NCBI GenBank assembly: GCA_947034895.1
Contig: OX344765.1
Span: 45,947,001-46,011,000 of the forward strand
Reading direction: 5' to 3'
Source of the DNA: Rhytidiadelphus loreus
Taxonomy: Eukaryota; Streptophyta; Bryopsida; Hypnales; Hylocomiaceae
Length of the DNA: 64,000 nt
The notes below the pieces were generated by a model. That model was given only the letters and a program-made list of their open reading frames with translations. It ran no database searches and was not told where the DNA came from. This document shows positions 47,755 to 60,200 of this stretch, one piece after another (position 1 is the first letter of the stretch; every line of letters starts with the position of its first letter). Position numbers and translations under genes: made by a program.

Positions 47755-49284
47755 AGGTTCCAGTTGGCATTTGAAAATTAAAATTGCCAATTTCTTGAAG
47801 TTTGGCATGTAGAGAAATTTGATGAGTAAAGCTCTGACCTGAAGACTGGCATGAACACGAAAAAAACAGCCTGTTGGGGGAAAAATCTTAGACAAACCAT
47901 CAATTTCGGAGAGAAGAGCTAGCTACCAATAGCCGAAAATTCCTTCATGACATTGTACAATTACGAAATATCAGAACCTGCTTCAGGAGATTATATTTGG
48001 AAAGGAGAGCAACATTCAATACCGAGAAGCAAGACATGAATTCAAGTATGCAATTTGAAAAGATCAAATGGTCAAATTGAGAAGATCAAATAACATGCAC
48101 TCACACAATTCACAAAATACATCAAGCTTGGCCAGAATCGCAGTTTCTCTTGAAGTTAAATAATACGCAATCAGCTCCATGACCTTGAATGAAGTCGAAA
48201 CCTCCTCTTCTCCTCATCATTCTCTTCTCACAAAATCTTACCAGATCCTGATTCTTCTGAAACCTTGGCAATGGATATCGCCACTTCTTGCATCGTACTC
48301 AATAGAGGCCATTAGTTTGAGAATTTTATTCACTAAATTTCAACGGTTCGACAGGTCTGTTGCATCCCACAACGACATGGTGAGTTTCTTAAGAATCAAA
48401 GACAATGTACTAATGCAATTATTAAGTAATAAGGTCCCCAGCTTGAGCTTTCTAGAGAATGAGCTTGTGGACTTACACATGAACTTTTATGATAACAGCC
48501 CGATCACGATCTGATAAAGTGCCCTAAACCCTAATCAGTCAAAGATGGGTCCATAGTCGGGATTAGGGTTGGACAGGGAAGTCGTCACTTACCTTTTTCT
48601 CAGATGGCGATGTTAACACTGGTAACATATTGCTCGATCTGCAACACTTTGGCCATGTCGAGAGCAGCCACTTTCGTGTTCTTCGCCAGCAACTTGTGCC
48701 TTCCGGTCTCAGGAAAGACACCAAACGCAAGCGCAAATCGCTCAAAATAGCTGTGGAATCTACAGAAAGCTCAACCCAATGGACACCCCTGTGCAGCTAA
48801 TACCCGGAAATTCTGAAATTTGGAATCAATGGCTACCTCATGAAGCTGGAGAATGACTTGGCCCTATCAAAATGGAGGATTTCAATGAGATTGGCACCGT
48901 GAGATTAGTCGCCCATTCGAAACGTCAGATCCTCATCGTCCCTACTGTCCAGAGCTCTGGGTGTCATAATTTTCTGGCCATCTTTCACAGGGAGGTTATC
49001 CTTGATTTCTTACGCGAGAACGAGAAGTTTCCCTCAGGATTTTGCACTTGGAGGGGGGTATCAGAGAAAAGAGGCAGCAGGGAAATTCAGTGGCACCAAT
49101 CAGGGGGCCTAAAGTTTCACTCCTTGCAGAGAAACAAGATGGCCTGAAGAGAGAAACTAATGTCAAAATATCAAAATCTTAGAAGATGCTCAAAGCCTTT
49201 GTTTCTTCACGTGTACAACTCTGTAAGAACCCAGATTTTCAAATTGTTTTGCCCCTCAGATCCTCGAAAGTAGATAGAACTCAG
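47755..49284. repeat. Left part of segmental copy C
   Basis: Colinear with copy A 17310-19765 (without its insertions) and with copy B 40750-42330. It starts GGTTCCAGTTGGCATTTGAA and ends at the 8-bp target GAACTCAG of the hAT element. It resumes at 54024. Confidence 0.8.
48120..48760 (-). pseudogene. Unidentified gene fragment, copy C
   Basis: Third copy of the fragment seen at 18360 and 41120. The LQIEQYVTSVNIAISEKG reading is kept, near 48600-48660. The KKILKLMASMEEVAIS reading is broken here (a VNKILKLMASIEYDARSG-type sequence). No intact gene. Confidence 0.4.
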
Positions 49285-49659
49285 CAGTGTAAATCCTACA
49301 TTTTTAGGAATGGAGCTGGGGTGGCAAAAACTGAAAATGCTTAATGTAAACTTTGGCTTCTTAGAGGGTTTGGGGAGTGAAGTGGGGTGGCTGTAGGGGA
49401 ATATAAGACATAGAATTTTGGCATTTTTCTTTATTTATTTTTAGCCAGAAGCTGGCGATACAAATAGTGTCTAAGTAAATTCTACATGAACTATTGGCTA
49501 CCTAAGTGCAAAAGAAGATGCTAAACTCGTGCTGAATTGTCTCAGAACCTTTGTCCATCTCCCTTCCCAACAATTGGTTTACAATGACACAAATGAAATG
49601 ACACATATTTCAACCAACCATTCAAAGTATAAACTATGAAGCACTATAATATGAAGCTA

Positions 49660-49805
49660 AACCAAGAAAGCACGACTGAACCAAGAAAGCATTACTGTAA
49701 GTTCTAATACAAGTAGTGACGACTGAACCGATCAAGCTAGCACGACTGAATCGATCAAGCACGACTGAATCGATCAAGCACGACTGAACAGATAAAGCAC
49801 AAAGG
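49660..49805. repeat. Subterminal repeats of the hAT element
   Basis: The motif AGCACGACTGAA recurs about six times with variants between 49668 and 49800, partly joined by CGATCAAGC. hAT transposases bind clusters of short subterminal motifs, so these are candidate binding sites. That role is inferred. Confidence 0.55.
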
Positions 49806-50047
49806 AAGCACCGTTACATACAAAGTTGCAAACACAACTGTAGTTCAACACAAGCAGACATTACAACTGCAACACAACACAACTCAATCCGGCTGTTGGG
49901 AAGGGAGGGGATTTGGTTTCAGAGCCGTGAGGTTTGCAGCCGCTAATCCCACGGCCCTTGTTTCATCATTGAAATATTCCTGCACATTACAACCACACAT
50001 TACGTCAAACTTCCCTCCATCTTGCTGCACAATGCATGCACAGTAAG

Positions 50048-53000
50048 TTAGTCCTCCTTGCGAACATTCTTCTTCCAATCGTCGTAGGCAGCATTGTAAG
50101 GGAAGTCCGTCACTGTGTAGAACTCCTGCGCATGCATAGCAACTGCCAAGGGCAAGTGCATGTTCAAGCGATTCCTCAACTTGTTCTTCATGAAAGACAA
50201 CGTGCTGAAGGTACGTTCATCTTCAACGCTCCCCAAGACTGCAACTACAGCGAGTTCGACGACCTTCAAGTACTCGGAGAGTTTATGCCGCAACAGGCCA
50301 GACGCTTCCAGACGACGCCAGAGACGAGTCAAGGGATTCAACGGCAGATCTCCCGTCATGGCGCCTTCACAATTCGACTTCATGGTGATCTGAAACATCA
50401 TTGCCTGCTCTTCTAACTTTGCAGCACATAAGATAGGCTGAATTGTCTTCACGCCCTGAACCTCCTCTTGAGCTTCCACTTCCTCACCCGTCTTCAGCTT
50501 CTTCTTCTCAAACTCCTTTGGATAACAGTAGTGCTCCTTGATTACAGCAATATGCCGTTGGAAATTTTGATCTACCTCTGGTATCCTCCAGTACTGAGGG
50601 TACACAATCCCGAAAGCGTCCATAAGGCTTGATGAGGGAAATCGTGACAGGAGTTGATTGATCAAACGCTCTGCTGCATCTGCCACAACAAAACGACACA
50701 GTTAGATGACAAACGACAGTGTTGTGAATATGACAAACTCATGCCTAGCACCTAAACCTTGAACACAAGTAATCCTTCACAGTCAATGCAACATATGTAG
50801 TAAATATTTACCTGTACACGCTGCCTTAGTTAAGGCACAGATGCGTTCATGAACCTCTCGGCTGATTGGGGTTGAAGTTTCAGAGCCCGGTTCTGAATAC
50901 AGAGCTTGAATGCTATTGCCTCCTGGAGTGAAGAACAAAAATTCTTGGCCATCTTCATTCAAATCCAAGGCGCTAGGAACCCACGCCATGGGAATGGCAT
51001 CATGCCGAACTTGCAGTAGAGCCTTGAAGTCCCAGAATGCATCATGAGTGAACGCCGAAGATTCATGACAATAAAATGCCTGGAGTTCCGAGATACAAAT
51101 CTGAATCGCTGACACGTAGTCGCAGATAAAGACTTCCCTACTTTGGGCGAATTTGATCAAGCTGTGGACTGATCGAAGCAAAGGAAGGAGCGCAGACAAT
51201 GTCAGAAGAATTTCGTAATCTTGCAAGAAAGATAGGTTGCGGCTGGCAAGCTTCATAAGAAGCTTGTCCTTCTTACCTGCCTTACCGTTTGCGTCACGAG
51301 CAGGGGGCACGGAGTCGACTGCCATCTTCACCAAAAGAACCATGTACTCGTTCATCACCCTGATAGATGGTGATAACATGCTAATCCAACGGGTTTTAAT
51401 ATTCTTTAGAATCTTTAGTCCTTTTGAATGCATGACCTCCGCCAATTTCTGAAACTCCAAGTGTCGTTTCGGTGAGTGTGCAAAAAAAGCGTGTAGGGAT
51501 TGCAGCATGCCCTCAATCCGTGACACAACAGGGAGAGTGCTCAACGATTCAACAGCGAGGTTTGTCCGATGGGCCTGCAAAACAAGGGCACCTGTCACAC
51601 TTGAACCAAATCTGAATTGAATATACTAACACTCCAAATTGTACATATGCAATGAACATGACTGAAATTCAAAGTTAAACATGTGGGATGAAAACTTACC
51701 ATGCAGTGCACGCCTATTACTCTAGGAGCCCAGCGTGTTTTGAGTTGTTGCACAACTCCTGTCCTCTTTCCTTGGAATGTATTAATTCCATCTGTACACA
51801 CAAAATAAAAACACTAGTTTAGAAACAAACTAGTTTACATGAAGTAAAATCGACCCTTAACCCTACACAGCCTGAAGAGCCTAACACCCTAAACGAAATA
51901 CAAGAATGAAAGCATGCAAACTGCAAAGCCCCTCCAAGAGAATGACGGACTTACCGGCACCAAATGAGACCAACCGTGTTCCGAGGTCTGCTGCCTCGAT
52001 GCCACCGTAGTCCTTCACAGCATTCACGATCACCTTTGTCATGTTGTCAGATCCACCTCCGCTTACAACCCGCTCCAAAGACAAAAGCATCGGCTTCCGT
52101 TGCCAATCCTAGCACACATACCCGTGTATGCTAATCCAACTTTGAGTGTCTAGGGTAGACACTTCGTCACAGGTAATGGAGAAAAATCTGGCTGACCTCA
52201 TTGTTGCTTTAGTCTTAGCTTGCACCTGCTTATACAAGCACTCAGCCAATTCCCAACCCGCACCATCCGACCAGTGTTTCTTTGGCAGTTTCGGTACACC
52301 GAGGAAGCTAAAGAGTCCATGAAGGGCGGTGTACTCCAACATGGGGCGACCATTCTGAAGCAAGTGTAGTATCGTAGCAAACTGGATTTGCTTCCTCGCT
52401 CGTTCCCCCTTAAGCACGGTGACTTGTTCTAGTATCGTAGTTTGGCTTCTAGCTGCGTATATGCGCTCATTGCGTAAATGCTTGCAATTCTTTGCAATGA
52501 ACCATTGGTCCCTCTTGATCCCGTTAGCCATATCACAGGTGGCCTTCCGCTTGCCTCCATGTTTCTTTAGCGTGTCCCACTTCGGACCAAGAATTTTGGG
52601 TCTGCCCTCCACGGTCGAGCAGATTAAGCACTTCACGGACTCATACAGCCCATCACCTCCTCTGTACAATTCAGCCCAAGGGAGCCTCGCAACCCAAGTG
52701 TCCTGAAATTTTCGACTAGCTTCATATGATTTCTTCATTTTCTTCGGGACAGGCTCGCCAACAGAGCAATCTTCATCGTCTTCGTCGTCAAAAGCTTCGC
52801 ACTCCACCAAGACCCCCTTCCCCTTGTCTACTGTCGATGCAGTAGGCGTTAAAATGTCTCCACTTGTTGTGGATGCTTCTGATGACAAGGACATCACTTC
52901 TACGACGTCATCGGGATTGGAATTCTTCGAGGGAACAACGCAATCTCCAGGTTCCACCAGAATCACTGCAGGATTCGACCTCCTTCGCTTTGCTAGTGCA

Positions 53001-53203
53001 TTGATCTTCCGCTTGCGAGGCACATTACACACGGAGTTTCCTCCACTTTGGGCACTCAACTGAACGCTACAAGGCACCATAGAATCCGATGTACATGTCC
53101 CAGGATTTGAGCTGCAGCCATCTCCGAACACTCCCGACGACGAAGACGAACCTGTGTTTGGCAGTCTTGCAAAAAACCTGTGCAAAGACATACCAGGAGA
53201 CAT
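50048..53203 (-). pseudogene. hAT transposase, four exons, one internal stop
   Basis: Predicted exons are 53203-51955, 51791-51700, 51574-50812 and 50679-50048. All introns are GT-AG and the sum is exactly 912 codons. The ATG at 53203 (MSPGMSLHRFF) is the first after a TTG-led extension. There is a Ser-rich, NLS-like N terminus (PRKRKINALAKRRR). A zinc-finger-like KCLICST...LKKHGGKRKATC lies near residue 210. The RNase H-like core starts at FSITCDEVSTLD (first catalytic Asp near 346). The second Asp is in ADGINTFQGKRTGVV across the exon 1/2 junction. The C-terminal hAT dimerisation motif is VEDERTFSTLSFMKNKLRNR. The only lesion is TAG at 52111-52109, codon 365, between GYVC and DWQRKPML, where related proteins read through without a gap. 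Confidence 0.8.
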
Positions 53204-54123
53204 CTTCCCAAATACAAGCAATAGCAATCGAGAATACAAGATATCTGACGAGGACGATGCACCCTAAACCGCAAATATGCACAGACAAGGACGATGCATA
53301 AAAACCGCAAATATGCACATGATACCTCGCAAGTCGCAAGTGAACCAATTGCCGATCGCAGAACAACCCTAAACTCTCAACAATTCATACACGAAAGCAA
53401 CAACGGAAGCTGCGGAACATTCACGGGAGTCGAGTGAAACCACCAAATACATCAGAATTGTAAACCAGCACAAACTCCGAATTGTAAACCAACAAATGCA
53501 GGGAACTTTGAACGCCAATTGCTGACCGAATTCCTCCAAGTCTCCATCGGCTGGAACGCCTGCAAGCCTCCACCATGGCCCATGATGGTGTACAACCGCA
53601 AGTCCGCAACGGAGTCATGATTTTGTGAAGCTGCAAGAATACGAAATTCGTTTGCAAGAACGCTCCCACTCAAAACCCAAACTCGCGAGTGACGCCTACA
53701 GCAAACAGCACTCAACACTTCAGCAGACAAGGAAAACCCCGATGGCCCGATGCATTTCTGAGTCGACATCTGGCACCAATCTTTCAGGAGAACCGCTAGA
53801 TGGGAGCCGCTCAGGCGATGAGGACTCAGACGGCGCAGATTGGGCGCCGGCAAAGGTGGCGATAGGGCATCCCAACTCAAGGGAATGATGGCACTGCTCT
53901 GACGTGTCCGCCCCAAGTTTTGGCTGTCTCTTCTACGCCACATCACTTACTTTTTGACAGAAACGGGCAGGGGGCAAAAAAATTTCGCCTTTGGGCATTA
54001 TTTCGCCCCTTAAAAAAACACTGGAACTCAGCCATATAAAAAAAGCATTATTGTTTTCCTTCTAAAAAATAATCTTGAAAATGCTGTACATGAGCAAATG
54101 TCGACACGTGGACTAAGCTTAAG

Positions 54124-54384
54124 TTAGGGCATGGGAACAGTGACGAACAGTGAGCCGAAAGCAGCTTCAAAAATACTTTTGGAGCTGAGGCTCTGGTGGC
54201 TGTAAGAGTCTGTACTGACAGTCGCCGTGTTTGTCACGCTTGCCCGATCTAAGCTTATAACTTGTCCGTCTTGGCTACGGAATTCAAGCTCGTCCATACG
54301 CGATGCCGCTAGGGCCCGAGGTTCTGACAGAGAGAAAGAGAGAGAGTTTTTTGTGTGAGACTTGTGATTCTTTGAGGAATCCAC
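54124..54384 (-). other. Conserved small ORF, 86 codons, copy C
   Basis: Duplicate of 19857-20117 with one residue change. Same doubts about coding status. Confidence 0.25.
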
Positions 54385-55583
54385 TGATTTCGGCTTGCTC
54401 CTTGTGGTTGGGTGAAGTTTGGGGTTTCTTTCGAGGGAAAGCAGCCATAGTGGATTTCTGTTCGAGTGCCGTGGGTATGAAAAACGAGCTTCCCTGTGCT
54501 GCTCGGACGTGATGGCTGTTGCACGCAGAGTCGACAGGCATTGGCGTGATGCGAGAAAGGTTGTCCTCGAACCCGCCTTGATTTTATGTTAGTTTGGGTA
54601 TGATCCAGTATTTTCTTGCAATTCTTTGTCTTCTTGCTTGTTGGTTCCTTTTTTAGTCAATCTTAAGAAGTATGTAGTTCACTTTGAAACAGAGCTCTAG
54701 GTCAGTATGTTACTGAAACAGGACTTTGGACAATATGATTTGAAATGCCATGCTCTTTTTGAAGCGCTACTGGTACTACGTCTTCGATGCTACTGCTTTG
54801 CTTCACTTCCTGCATTGTTCATCACTAGGTGACCTACTTTTATAGGTGGTTAAGAATCTTCAGTATTGCACTTGGAAATTAGCTTCCAGGCTCTGTACCG
54901 CCATCTGTCGAATTATCTAGTCGACCAGAGTAAATATCTAGATTTGATGCAGTTGTGGTTGGTGTCCACTCTTCTGGATACTGGACGGCCTGTTCTCCTA
55001 CCAGGAACTGAGAATCCGTCGCAATTCTGAGCTTGTTTTTATTTGGCATGTGCGATCGCAAGTACTAGCAAGTAATCTTCACCCTGCGGACAACTGTTGC
55101 CCTGTGAGAGAAAGGTCATCCTCGATTCCACCCTTATTTTATGTTAGTTTGACTCCTACTTGGGGTTCTTGCCATTCTCTCTTGTTACTTGTCCTCGTGC
55201 TTGTTGGAACTATGCGTCAGTCTTAGAATTATTTAGTTCATGAAGAATTAGAGCTCTAGGTTAGCATCTTACTGAAACATAGCTATTCAGAGAACTAATG
55301 GACAATGTCATGATCGCCACTGGTGCTATGTGTTCAATGCTGCTACAGTGCTTCACTTCCTTCATTGTTCATTAGGATTAGGTGACCTACTTTAGCCACG
55401 TGCTTAAAATCTTCTGGATGGAATTATTGCAATTGGAAAGTGTATTCTTGCCGATGTTCAAATCCTTTGCATTTCTAAGCTTGCTTTATGTTGAGCACAA
55501 TCGCAGCCATTGCCAAGTAATCCCTGCACAAATTAACTCCATGTAACTTCGAGGAGGAAGTTACGGCCGCGTTTCCTTATAGG

Positions 55584-55814
55584 ATGTCATCTCCATGCTT
55601 GGTATGCTTCACTCCTGTGGCAATCTATTTGGTTGTATCAGTTGTTGGCTGTAAGCATGGGAGTAAATTAGCAGATGTAGAGACCTATCGATGGGTGGGT
55701 TTTGATGTTCCTGGTCGCATGTGCTTGTCAATATTTCGCAGAGGTCTAGTTTTGTGGTTGTGGACCAGTGTTGTCTATTTTCATAACTTAGTTGAGCCTT
55801 CTTGTTGTTTGTAA
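55584..55814 (+). other. Small ORF, 76 codons, copy C
   Basis: Appears identical to 21317-21547 at DNA level, starting MSSPCLVCFT. Function unknown. Confidence 0.3.
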
Positions 55815-56072
55815 GTTAGAAGATATTGTTTGTGTCACTTTAATCATTCCAACAGATGAAGGAGTGTGATTTTGAGAGGATGGATACAATTGCCGAAAGA
55901 TCTTTGGGTTATGAGAGCCCAATTTTGTTGAGATCAATTCTCACACTTTATTAATTTCTTATTTGACTTCAGTATAGGAGGTAGCAAACCAATATAAGTG
56001 ACAATAGATAACCAGTTTTTGTTGAAAGATTAGTGTCCTTAGACAATAGTCAAGTCATGCTAACAAGGGTCA

Positions 56073-56396
56073 TTACAGCATGATTGCGAACAAGTCCAAC
56101 CAAGTTATGATTAGAAAAGTCAGTATTGGAGATATTAGGATTAGAGCCCCATCAATTTTAGTATCCATTTCCTTGAGAATTAAGGTTTGTGGTGTGTAGT
56201 TCTTGATGTGCAGATCTAGAAGGAATGATGTATGAAACATCCAAGAGCTTACAAAACCTGTGTCACCAGTGATGATGAAATGATCGATGGATTCATGAAT
56301 GTCCTTGTCTCTAGGTATGGTGATGCTTTTGGATGGGCTCAGTTCAGGGAGGGTTTTATTTAACCATTGTCGAAATGGTTTAGAAAATGTTGGCAT
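56073..56396 (-). other. Unidentified minus-strand ORF, 107 codons, copy C
   Basis: Longer counterpart of 21914-22129. It contains PELSPSKSITIPRDKDIHES and SWMFHTSFLLDLHIKNYTPQ, and ends in a hydrophobic stretch. Not recognised. Substitutions between the copies change many residues, so selection on the protein is not evident. Confidence 0.2.
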
Positions 56397-57228
56397 TGTT
56401 TCAAATCTGTGATTGAACCTCTAGTATAGGCTTGCCAATATTGTTTCAACTTTGCTTGGAGTTCGAAGACTTTATTCTGAACTTTTAACTTATGAACGAT
56501 GTGTGTTTGCATTGTGGAAAGTAGGGTCAGATGGGGTCAAATTCTTGATCACCATAATCAATGAAGAACATTGCATGTATATTGGTTAGAATTTTTTTTA
56601 AATGAATCAAAGATGGTTTAGTGTTTCATCCCTAGGCACATACAGAAAGATTGGAAAAGATTCAAGATGAAGAGCAAAATGAAATGGTTCATCATGCCAT
56701 CCCTTGCCATATTTTGCAAGTCATTCTACTTCAAAAGTTCGTTCCTTGATTTGGTTAGTGAGGTTTTCTCCAGCATCCACAAGTGAATGTTATAATTTGA
56801 GCCTAATTTAGTATTTCTTGTAGATTAGGAATTTGATTTTCAATGTATCCAGGTATGCATATCAACAAGGATGATGTGTGGAAGATGTATTTTTTCACAA
56901 CACATGGGTTGCTAATATGATCTTGATGCTCACACAATCAATATTCCTATGAGTTATGTAGCAAATTTATTGGGAGCTTTGACTCTAAACCCTAAACCCT
57001 AAACGAAAAGTTGACATTTTATGTGAGTACTCAAGCCATGTCCCCATCTTTATCAATTATCTTGTATTTTTTGTTGACATGAATTCCTTGAATTTGGAAT
57101 TCAAAGGTTGCATTAATAGTGACTTATGTGGTGATTGAATTACAAACTAATGTATTTTGTCCCAACTACAAATTCATTTTTCATATCTTGTAGGCATTAG
57201 CGTATATTTCAATTTTGAAGTGGCAAGC

Positions 57229-60200
57229 ATGACAAATGATATGGAGAGTGATGCAAAGAGATTTTGTGCAAGTGGAACAAGGCTTAGCAAGAGATTGTGT
57301 ACAGAAGGTGGTTACTTTACCTTGGGCTACCAACCTATTCTTTTCTTATTGAATTTTGAAGTAGAATCATTTATAGTTTGATAATGTTCACCTTGAATTC
57401 AATTGTAAACATTATTTGATACTCTTGGATGTGGGTTTTAATGAAGTAGATTGATCATTGGTTGTGGTGCAGATGAGTTTATAAACTATAATGTTTTTAT
57501 AAGTCATAGAGGCCCTGATGTCAAGACGGGTTTCGTGGGTTTTTTATATGATGCTTTGGAACGAGTTGGTTTGCATCCCTTTTTGGATTGTGAATCCATT
57601 GGTAAAGGCCAAGATTCTTGGAAATGCATTGACCATGCCATCCAAACAACACCCCTAGCCCTAGTTATCTTTTCCGAGACTTTTGCTCAATCGGAGTGGT
57701 GTATGAAAGAATTACATGCAATGTTGAACCCTCCTTCAATGAAGGTGCTACCAATCTTCTACAATGTTCAACCATGGGAAGTGAGATTTCCAGAAAAGGG
57801 TCAATTAGCTACTGGGTTTACAAAGTTGATTGAGAGGCACGATACGACTACTATGGAAAAATGGAGGGCTGATTTGGAAAGAGCTTCGAAGTTGGATGGT
57901 TGGGAGCACAAAGTAGGAGACAAGAGGTAAATATGTGGACATGCACTATATGTTTTGAAGAATTTATGGTTGAACTTGACATTGACATTGTACTTCATGG
58001 TATTGATATTTATTACAAGTTGTTTGCAGGTTGGAAAAGGATTTGGTGTCAGAGGTGGTCACCAAGGTTATTGAATTGGCAAATAAATCACTTTCCTTGG
58101 ATGTAGATGATCATATTGTGGGTGTGAAACAAGTTGTTCAAGACCTCATTCAAGCTCTTGTTGAGAAAAAAGTATTAATGTTGGGATTGTGGGGAATGGG
58201 TGGAATTGGAAAGTCTACTTTGGCAAGGGAGTTATACAACCAATTAGGGCAAAGATTTGCAATGAGGTGTTATGTGGAAGATGTGGCAGAGAAGGTGAAT
58301 CAAGGTGGTGTGACTAATGTCCAAAGTCATATTTTGAAGGCCTTCTGTGGGAATGAGAAAATTACAGACAAATTTCATGGGAAGCGTATCCTTAAAGAAA
58401 GGTTATCTAAGAAGTCCATTCTTTTGGTTTTGGATGATGTTCATGACAATGATGAGATGGATTTTTTGATGTCACGCCAAATGCTCAAGGAAGGTAGCCT
58501 ATGCATTGTCACTTCTCGAAATCGACGCATATTTGAGAAGTCAACTTCATTTGATGACAAACATGAGGTTCACACTCATGATGTTCAATTATTGAATGAG
58601 CGTGATTCTCAAAGTGTCTTTGCATGTTATGCATTTGGAGGTGATTCTAAAGTACCTCCAGAATTTGCAAGTCTTGTTGAGGAGGTTAGCATGGCATGTG
58701 GTGGAGTTCCTTTGGTGTTGAAGGTTTGTGGGTCTCGTTTGAGGGACGAGGTGGAAGTGGAGATTTGGGAGGAAGTTTTGAAGGAATTGAATTGTGGCAC
58801 TATAATGGATGAGACGAAGATATTTAAATGTCTTCGCATTAGCTATGACAGTCTTCAAGAGAAACATCAAGAAATGTTTTTGGATATTGCATGTGCATTA
58901 TTGGGAGAATCTATGGAGATGGCTAAACTTGTTTGGAGATCCCAAGGTTGGTCTGCAGCATCTGGTGTGCAAACTCTTGTAGAGAGGGCCTTGATTAGAG
59001 TGGATGAGCAAGGTGCCTTTTGCATGCATGACCACTTGAGAGATATGGACCGTGCAATTGCCAAGGAGGAAAGTGTAAGTTTGGGTATTTGCAAACGCTT
59101 ATGGGGTTTGGAATCTTTGGCATTGTTGAACAAGAATGAGGTAAGCTTGATGGCCATTAAACTTTAGTTTGGTCAACCTTTTGAATAGAGTATAAGTATG
59201 AAGTTTTGTAGTAATATATTAGAGATAACACTTCAAAGATTAAAGGAATAGTGCTTACTCTAGTTTGATTGTTTGAGAATCCAAATCTGTTGTGTATGTA
59301 TTCTTTTTCTAGTTGTATTAAATGACGTATGCCATATATTCTTTTATTGAGTTCAACCATGCCTAGTTTGATTCAAGAAACATATATATATTAAAGCATT
59401 TTAGGCTTATTTCACTTTTTTTACTTTGTCTTTGCAACCACTACCAGAATCTCTTCAAACTTTGATTCTCCCATCATGGCATGGAATTCCAGTTGACCTT
59501 TCTGGCATGAAACAATTGCGTATATTGAAATGTGAAGATTGCTCGTTTTTTATGTCATCACTTCCAAAAAGTTTGCATTGGTTTTATTACAGAAAAAAAA
59601 GCAATGTGCAATGGATACCTTTTCCCAAGTTACCTGAAAACAATGAATTAGTCGTATTATTTTGGAGGGATTATTCAATGAAGAGATTCCCTAAATCTTT
59701 GGGAACATTGAGCAAGTTGAAAGTGTTGAATCTAAGGTGGTGTGGTAAGTTGAAGGACCTACCAGATTCATTGGAGGGCCTCCACAATTTGGAAGACTTA
59801 AATCTTTATGGGAATGGAATCCAAACGTTACCCAAATCTTTGGAAACATTAAACAAGTTGAAAGTGTTGAATCTCGAATCGTGTCGTGAGTTGAAGGAGC
59901 TACCAGATTCATTGGAGGGCCTCCACAATTTGGAAGATTTAAATCTTTATGGAAGTGGAATCCAAACGTTACCCAAATCTTTGGGAACATTAAGCAAGTT
60001 GAAAGTGTTGAATCTTGAATCGTGTCGTGAGTTGAAGGAGCTACCAGATTCATTGGAGGGCCTCCACAATTTGGAAGACTTAAATCTTAAAGAGAGTGGA
60101 ATCCAAACGTTGCCCAAATCTTTGGGAACATTGAGCAAGTTGAAAGTGTTGAATCTCGAATCGTGTCGTGAGTTGAAGGAGCTACCAGATTCATTGGAAG

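Larger units (their letters stand above)
49285..54023 (-). mobile_element. hAT transposon, 4739 bp, with near-intact transposase
   Basis: Termini CAGTGTAAATCC and TTAAAAAAACACTG give a short inverted repeat (CAGTGT). The element is flanked by a perfect 8-bp duplication GAACTCAG (49277-49284 and 54024-54031), the hAT signature. Copies A and B provide empty sites: GAATTCAGCCATTAAAAAAAGC at 19760 and GAACTCAGTCATAAAAAAAAGC at 42327. The only gene is the transposase on the minus strand. The perfect target duplication and nearly open gene suggest a recent insertion, later than the A/C duplication. Confidence 0.9.
54024..57228. repeat. Copy C 5' region of TNL2
   Basis: Colinear with 19760-22974 of copy A. 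It contains the counterparts of the two small ORFs (54124-54384 minus, 55584-55814 plus), the diverged 550-bp tandem duplication (about 54550-55500), the minus-strand ORF at 56073-56396 and the telomere-type tract at 56986-57004. It lacks no large block relative to A. It probably holds promoter and untranslated exons of TNL2, because a TAG|GCATTAG acceptor precedes the first coding exon. Confidence 0.65.

Noticed and set aside
52109..52111. An intron hiding the TAG in the hAT transposase
   Set aside because: The reading continues directly in the same frame after the TAG with the expected conserved sequence, and no good GT-AG pair removes it without deleting conserved residues.
53452..53946. 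Minus-strand frame of 164 codons at the 5' end of the hAT element
   Set aside because: No recognisable domain, overlaps the presumed promoter and leader of the transposase, and is not joined in frame to it by obvious splice sites.
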